This document shows, one piece after another, positions 24,012 through 27,184 of a DNA stretch of 27,184 nucleotides. The stretch covers positions 1-27,184 of the forward strand of contig JAQUCQ010000004.1 in the NCBI GenBank assembly GCA_028686145.1, written 5' to 3'. The first letter of the stretch is position 1; every line of letters begins with the position of its first letter. Position numbers and translations under genes: made by a program. Source of the stretch: Desulfuromonadaceae bacterium. Its GTDB lineage: Bacteria > Desulfobacterota > Desulfuromonadia > Geobacterales > Pseudopelobacteraceae. The notes beneath the pieces were generated by a model that saw nothing but the letters and a program-made list of their open reading frames with translations, did not search any database and was not told the DNA's origin.

Positions 24012-24025
24012 TGTACATATGTACA
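24012..24025. promoter_or_regulatory. Perfect 14-base palindrome, operator candidate upstream of the cyclophilin gene
   Basis: TGTACATATGTACA reads the same on both strands. It lies 33-46 bases before the cyclophilin ATG, next to AT-rich sequence (TATTAA) that could be a leftward -10. Position and symmetry suggest binding of a dimeric repressor. Confidence 0.5.
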
Positions 24026-24084
24026 AATACTACAATTAAAGAGTTCAGTTCAAACAAAATACAACAAACATAATCGCCTGATAC

Positions 24085-25071
24085 CTACTGAATTCTCAAC
24101 ACAATTTTCCCAAAGTGTTTATCTTCCTCCATCATGCGATGTGCATCGACGACCTGATCAATAGTGAATATTTTTTCAATAATCGGAGCAATACTGCGGT
24201 CGGCAAACTTCGGTAAGGCGCGACGGGTGAATTCTGCAACTATTTCCCCTTTTTCAACAACTGGACGCGAGCGCAGGACGCTACCAATGATCTGCTGACG
24301 CTTTACCATCATCAGAGCAAGATTAAGTTCGGCCTTAATACCACTAATTACTCCAATGATTACCAGCTTCCCTTTATATCCAAGCGAATTCATATTGGGA
24401 GCCAGATATTTTGCTCCGACATGATCCAAAATCATGTCGACACCTTTTTTACTCGTATATTCCTTTACCACCTCAGTAAAATCAGGTGTCTCGTGGAAGT
24501 TTATCACAAAATCGGCACCAATCTCCCTGACTCGCTCCATTTTTGCAGGAGAAGCTGTCACAATCAGTTTGCAGGAGGGAGCCAGCGCTTTACAGAGCTG
24601 GATAGCCGCTGTATTGACTCCACCTCCGCCGCCATGCAGAATGGCAGTTTGGGAATCCTTGAATTCACCGATCATAAAAACATTCAGAAAAGCGGTAATA
24701 TATGACTCGCAGACACATGCAGCCTCCTCGAAGCTCATGCTCTCCGGTATACGCATCAAATGGCTTGCGTATGCGACGGCAAACTCGGCATACCCGCCGC
24801 CACCAACGAGCGTCATGACCCGATCGCCTACCTGCCAACCGGTAACACCGGTTCCCAGAGCTTCAATCACACCGGCTACTTCCAGACCGAGAATAGTCGA
24901 ATCCCCCGCTGGGGGTGGGTACTTGCCTTCACGCTGTACCAAATCGGGGCGATTGATTGATGTTGCAAAAACCTTTACAAGCACCTGTCCCTCAACTGGG
25001 CTCGGTTTTTCAGCCTCACCGACTTTGAGAACATCCACACCACCAAAAGCATCCATTAAAACAGCCTTCAT
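24085..25071 (-). CDS. NAD(P)H quinone oxidoreductase-like medium-chain dehydrogenase (PIG3/QOR family)
   Basis: A 328-residue medium-chain dehydrogenase/reductase from the ATG at 25071 (MKAVLMDAFGGVDVLKVGEA), which has GGAGG 7 bases upstream; the frame back to 25113 adds an unlikely tail. ATSINRPDLVQREGKYPPP and LGLEVAGVIEALG are typical of the zinc-free PIG3/TP53I3-like quinone oxidoreductases. The nucleotide-binding loop is LHGGGGGVNTAAIQL, with an extra glycine compared with the usual AxGGVG. No zinc-binding cysteines are seen. Likely an NADPH-dependent reductase of quinones or enones (inference). A perfect TATAAT at 25095-25090 lies close upstream but has no good -35. Confidence 0.9.
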   Translation of the reverse strand: MKAVLMDAFGGVDVLKVGEAEKPSPVEGQVLVKVFATSINRPDLVQREGKYPPPAGDSTILGLEVAGVIEALGTGVTGWQVGDRVMTLVGGGGYAEFAVAYASHLMRIPESMSFEEAACVCESYITAFLNVFMIGEFKDSQTAILHGGGGGVNTAAIQLCKALAPSCKLIVTASPAKMERVREIGADFVINFHETPDFTEVVKEYTSKKGVDMILDHVGAKYLAPNMNSLGYKGKLVIIGVISGIKAELNLALMMVKRQQIIGSVLRSRPVVEKGEIVAEFTRRALPKFADRSIAPIIEKIFTIDQVVDAHRMMEEDKHFGKIVLRIQ

Positions 25072-25149
25072 ACCTGCACCTCCCGCGAGATTATATTCGA
25101 TGATATCGACCACTTTTCTTTAAGTTTTTGAATGTAACGACTTACGACT

Positions 25150-25167
25150 ATTTTGTAAACACAAAAT
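25150..25167. repeat. Inverted repeat in the divergent surE upstream region
   Basis: ATTTTGT (25150-25156) and ACAAAAT (25161-25167) form a perfect 7-base inverted repeat with a 4-base spacer. It lies between the divergent MDR and surE genes, 18 bases before the surE -35 candidate, and may be a regulator site. Confidence 0.4.
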
Positions 25168-25184
25168 CAGAACAGGTGAGTCGC

Positions 25185-25213
25185 TTGATTTACCACGATA
25201 ATTCTGCGATAAA
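25185..25213 (+). promoter_or_regulatory. Predicted promoter of surE
   Basis: TTGATT at 25185-25190 and GATAAA at 25208-25213 are 17 bases apart. The leader to the ATG at 25250 would be about 30 bases. Confidence 0.4.
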
Positions 25214-25249
25214 GAATTGTTTTCATCATAAATTAAAGGGATCTGCCTC

Positions 25250-25993
25250 ATGAACATCATGATAACTAATGATGACGGGATTCACGCGACCGGGATTCGC
25301 GCTCTAGCAGAGGCAATGGCAGAGCTGGGTACGGTAACTGTTGTCGCTCCCGATCGTGAACGAAGTGCTGCCGGTCACTCTCTCACCCTGCACTCGCCGC
25401 TCCGCATATTTAAGCTGCACAAGGGGTGGTATGCCGTGGACGGCACCCCGACTGATTGTGTCAACATGGGCATTCACAATATGCTGCCGATTACTCCTGA
25501 CTTGGTAGTATCCGGAATCAACCATGGCGCCAACCTGGGAGATGATGTCACCTATTCCGGCACTGTTGCGGCGGCTATGGAAGCAAACCTGATGGGCATC
25601 CCGGCGATTGCCTTCTCACTGGCAACCTTCGAACAAAGTGACCATTTTGCCGATGCAGCAGAAATTGCCGTCCGTATCGCTCGCCAGGTAATTAATCACG
25701 GTCTCCCGGCTGATACCTTTCTCAATGTCAATATTCCCAACTGTTCCTGTGATAACATGCAACCTCCCCTGATAACCCGTCAAGGAAAACGCTCCTTCAT
25801 TGGAAAAATCGTCGATAAAACCGATCCGCGCGGACGAAAATATTTCTGGGTCGGTAGCGAAGAACCACGCCTTAACGATGATCCTGGCACAGACTTTTAT
25901 GCCATCAATCGCCAACACGTCTCCATAACACCGCTTCACCTCGATCTGACGAATCACAAATCGTTGCCGGCTCTGGCTGAATGGGTCTTTTGA
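25250..25993 (+). CDS. surE: 5'/3'-nucleotidase SurE
   Basis: A 247-residue metal-dependent phosphatase acting on nucleoside 5'- and 3'-monophosphates and short polyphosphate. The metal site is NDDG at residues 7-10; VVAPDRERSAAGHSLTLHSP and SGINHGANLGDDVTYSGT with AAAMEA complete the active-site region. AAAGGGA precedes the ATG. surE, pcm and rpoS are together here as in many proteobacteria and serve survival in stationary phase. A 136-base gap separates surE from pcm, longer than expected for a tight operon. Confidence 0.97.
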   Translation: MNIMITNDDGIHATGIRALAEAMAELGTVTVVAPDRERSAAGHSLTLHSPLRIFKLHKGWYAVDGTPTDCVNMGIHNMLPITPDLVVSGINHGANLGDDVTYSGTVAAAMEANLMGIPAIAFSLATFEQSDHFADAAEIAVRIARQVINHGLPADTFLNVNIPNCSCDNMQPPLITRQGKRSFIGKIVDKTDPRGRKYFWVGSEEPRLNDDPGTDFYAINRQHVSITPLHLDLTNHKSLPALAEWVF

Positions 25994-26047
25994 CATTATG
26001 GACATTCATCCAGTCTCCTGCTATAGTCACGCCCATTTTATCAGTCA

Positions 26048-26099
26048 AAGGTTAGCGCATTACCATGCTGTTATAAACAGTTGACTTGGGAGTAACCTT
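26048..26099 (+). repeat. Nested inverted repeats in the surE-pcm gap
   Basis: AAGGTTA (26048-26054) and TAACCTT (26093-26099) enclose a second palindrome, CTGTTATAAACAG (26068-26080). In RNA this would be a long-range stem around an internal hairpin, in the leader region of pcm-rpoS. TTGACT at 26081-26086 may be a -35 but no good -10 follows. Confidence 0.4.
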
Positions 26100-26129
26100 G
26101 TCTTACGTGACAGGCACACAATGTAACGG

Positions 26130-26804
26130 ATGGCACATGTGGGGTTTTCTTTGAACTTTGAGATCATCAGAAAAAAAATGGTGCAGGAACAGATCATATC
26201 ACGCGGTATAAGCGACCGGCGTGTCATTGATGCAATGCTTAAGATCCCCCGACATATTTTCGTACAAGAAGCTTTCGCCGCTCAGGCATATAATGACAAG
26301 GCTCTCCCGATCGGTGAAAAGCAGACTATCTCACAACCTTACATAGTTGCTTTAATGACGGAGAAGCTTGCGTTGACCGGCACAGAAAGGGTACTTGAAA
26401 TCGGCACCGGATCCGGCTATCAAACGGCAATTCTTGCCACGCTTGCAGACAGGGTATACTCTGCAGAACGCATTCGTTCATTAGCCTTGAATGCCCGTAA
26501 ATGCCTGGATTGCCTTAAGCTTTTCAATGTCCAGCTCCGCATTAATGACAGCGAAGGAAGCACGATTGGGTGGGAGGAAGAGGCCCCTTTTGATGCGATT
26601 ATTGTTACCGCCGGGGCACCTGAAGTCCCCGAGATTTTGACTGATCAACTCGCTCCGGGTGGCCGCTTGGTAATCCCGGTAGGAACTGACTCTGACCAGC
26701 AGCTTATTACAATTATCAAAAGCCAAGACGGTGAACTGTACCGTGAATCCTCGGTTAGGTGCCGTTTTGTGCCGCTGATTGGCAAACAGGGGTGGCAGGC
26801 GTGA
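26130..26804 (+). CDS. pcm: Protein-L-isoaspartate O-methyltransferase
   Basis: The enzyme methylates L-isoaspartyl residues in aged proteins using S-adenosylmethionine, starting their repair. The 224-residue protein shows IPRHIFVQEAFAAQAYNDKA, the active-site TISQPYIVALM, the SAM-binding VLEIGTGSGYQTAILA, and FDAIIVTAGAPEVPE. Two starts are possible: ATG 26130 (MAHVGFSL), or TTG 26151, in the same frame with GTGGGG 6 bases upstream, giving a start at NFEIIRKKMVQEQI; the second agrees better with family lengths. The TGA overlaps the rpoS GTG by four bases, so no nlpD intervenes, unlike E. coli. Confidence 0.95.
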   Translation: MAHVGFSLNFEIIRKKMVQEQIISRGISDRRVIDAMLKIPRHIFVQEAFAAQAYNDKALPIGEKQTISQPYIVALMTEKLALTGTERVLEIGTGSGYQTAILATLADRVYSAERIRSLALNARKCLDCLKLFNVQLRINDSEGSTIGWEEEAPFDAIIVTAGAPEVPEILTDQLAPGGRLVIPVGTDSDQQLITIIKSQDGELYRESSVRCRFVPLIGKQGWQA

Positions 26805-27184
26805 AAACAAAAGAAATTGTAGAAAGCCTTCTTGCTGACAATGAAGACCTTTTACCGCACAATTCAAGCGATAAAACTCCCTTGATCGGCCTCTCAGCTT
26901 TGGTACTCAATGACATTGAAGAGCCGCTTCTGCTCTCTGACGATGAAGATATTGATGATGAGATCGAAGAAGAAATAGCACCGGTTGAGCTCGAACATTT
27001 TGATGACGCCATCAAGATTTATCTGCGTGACATTCAGCGCACCCCGCTATTGACTGCCGACGCAGAGAAAGAACTTGCCCGAAAAATAGAAACAGGCGAT
27101 GAAGCGGCCCGCAATAAGATGATAGAATCCAATCTGCGGTTGGTTGTAAAAATTGCCAAGCGCTATATAAACCGCGGCTTGCCA
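26801..27184 (+). CDS. rpoS: RNA polymerase sigma factor RpoS (3' end outside window)
   Basis: The first 128 codons of a sigma-70-family factor, open to the end of the window. The start is a GTG overlapping the pcm TGA as GTGA. Residues of about 1-65 are an acidic N-terminal segment (DDEDIDDEIEEEIA). Region 1.2 follows (DAIKIYLRDIQRTPLL, TADAEKELARKIETGDEAA) and then the start of region 2 (MIESNLRLVVKIAKRYINRG). Sequence and position after surE-pcm fit RpoS, the general stress and stationary-phase sigma factor; RpoD and RpoH are less likely because region 1.1 is short and the neighbourhood is surE-pcm. Translation is probably coupled to pcm, which links its level to that transcript. Confidence 0.93.
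   Translation, partial: MKTKEIVESLLADNEDLLPHNSSDKTPLIGLSALVLNDIEEPLLLSDDEDIDDEIEEEIAPVELEHFDDAIKIYLRDIQRTPLLTADAEKELARKIETGDEAARNKMIESNLRLVVKIAKRYINRGLP

Noticed and set aside
24434..25123. Open frame of 229 codons antisense to the MDR gene
   Set aside because: Shadow of the codon pattern of the real gene; low-complexity Ser/Pro/Thr product.
1..27184. CRISPR arrays, insertion sequences, prophage genes, riboswitches
   Set aside because: No regularly spaced repeats, transposase, integrase, phage genes or recognisable riboswitch leader were seen on either strand.

Overview
The window is an ordinary chromosomal stretch of a Gram-negative bacterium. It is most probably a deltaproteobacterium of the Geobacter/Desulfuromonas group (Desulfuromonadia). 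This is inferred from gene content and order: birA-coaX, xseA-xseB-ispA-dxs and surE-pcm-rpoS blocks, an MglA-like GTPase relative, a SPOR protein, a DNRLRE-free HEAT-like family typical of deltaproteobacteria, and a second EF-G. No phage, transposon, CRISPR array or integration site was seen. Genes are closely packed and nearly all are complete.

Layout. (1) 1-6592, plus strand: the 3' part of birA, coaX, an EF-G-like GTPase, a membrane-anchored SPOR protein, a HEAT-like protein of unknown function and a degenerate MglA-like GTPase with a C-terminal extension. (2) 6637-9759: a membrane methyltransferase-like gene (minus), a cytidylate-kinase-like/BON fusion (plus), a PHP phosphoesterase (minus) and endonuclease III (plus). 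(3) 9869-12381, plus: a 3-hydroxyisobutyrate-dehydrogenase-family gene with its own terminator, ruvC, ruvA and a small exported protein. ruvA carries an in-frame TAA at codon 26 in an otherwise intact reading frame, and no ruvB follows it. (4) 20596-12518, minus: a long run of nine genes (duplicated-domain unknown protein, dedA, trmJ, SemiSWEET, lemA, xseA, xseB, ispA, dxs), then tRNA-Pro(TGG). A promoter-like site lies at the xseA/xseB junction, and the tRNA has its own promoter and terminator. (5) 20946-22814, plus: a TPR protein divergent from that run. (6) 22983-25071, minus: a ferritin-like diiron protein, a cytoplasmic cyclophilin and a quinone-oxidoreductase-like MDR enzyme. (7) 25250-27184, plus: surE, pcm and the 5' part of rpoS.

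Functionally the window groups cofactor supply (biotin ligation, CoA), DNA repair and recombination (nth, ruvC/A, xseAB), isoprenoid precursors (dxs, ispA), tRNA modification and the stationary-phase set surE-pcm-rpoS. The points most worth a second look are the broken ruvA, the MglA-like protein that has lost several GTPase signature residues, a pair of TGTC-NN-GACA palindromes placed like repressor sites, a predicted leaderless nth transcript, and palindromes upstream of the cyclophilin gene and between surE and pcm. I saw no clear, self-contained new system; the SPOR/HEAT-like/MglA-like trio is the best candidate for an uncharacterised module. All functional calls rest on motif recognition by eye; no database search was run.
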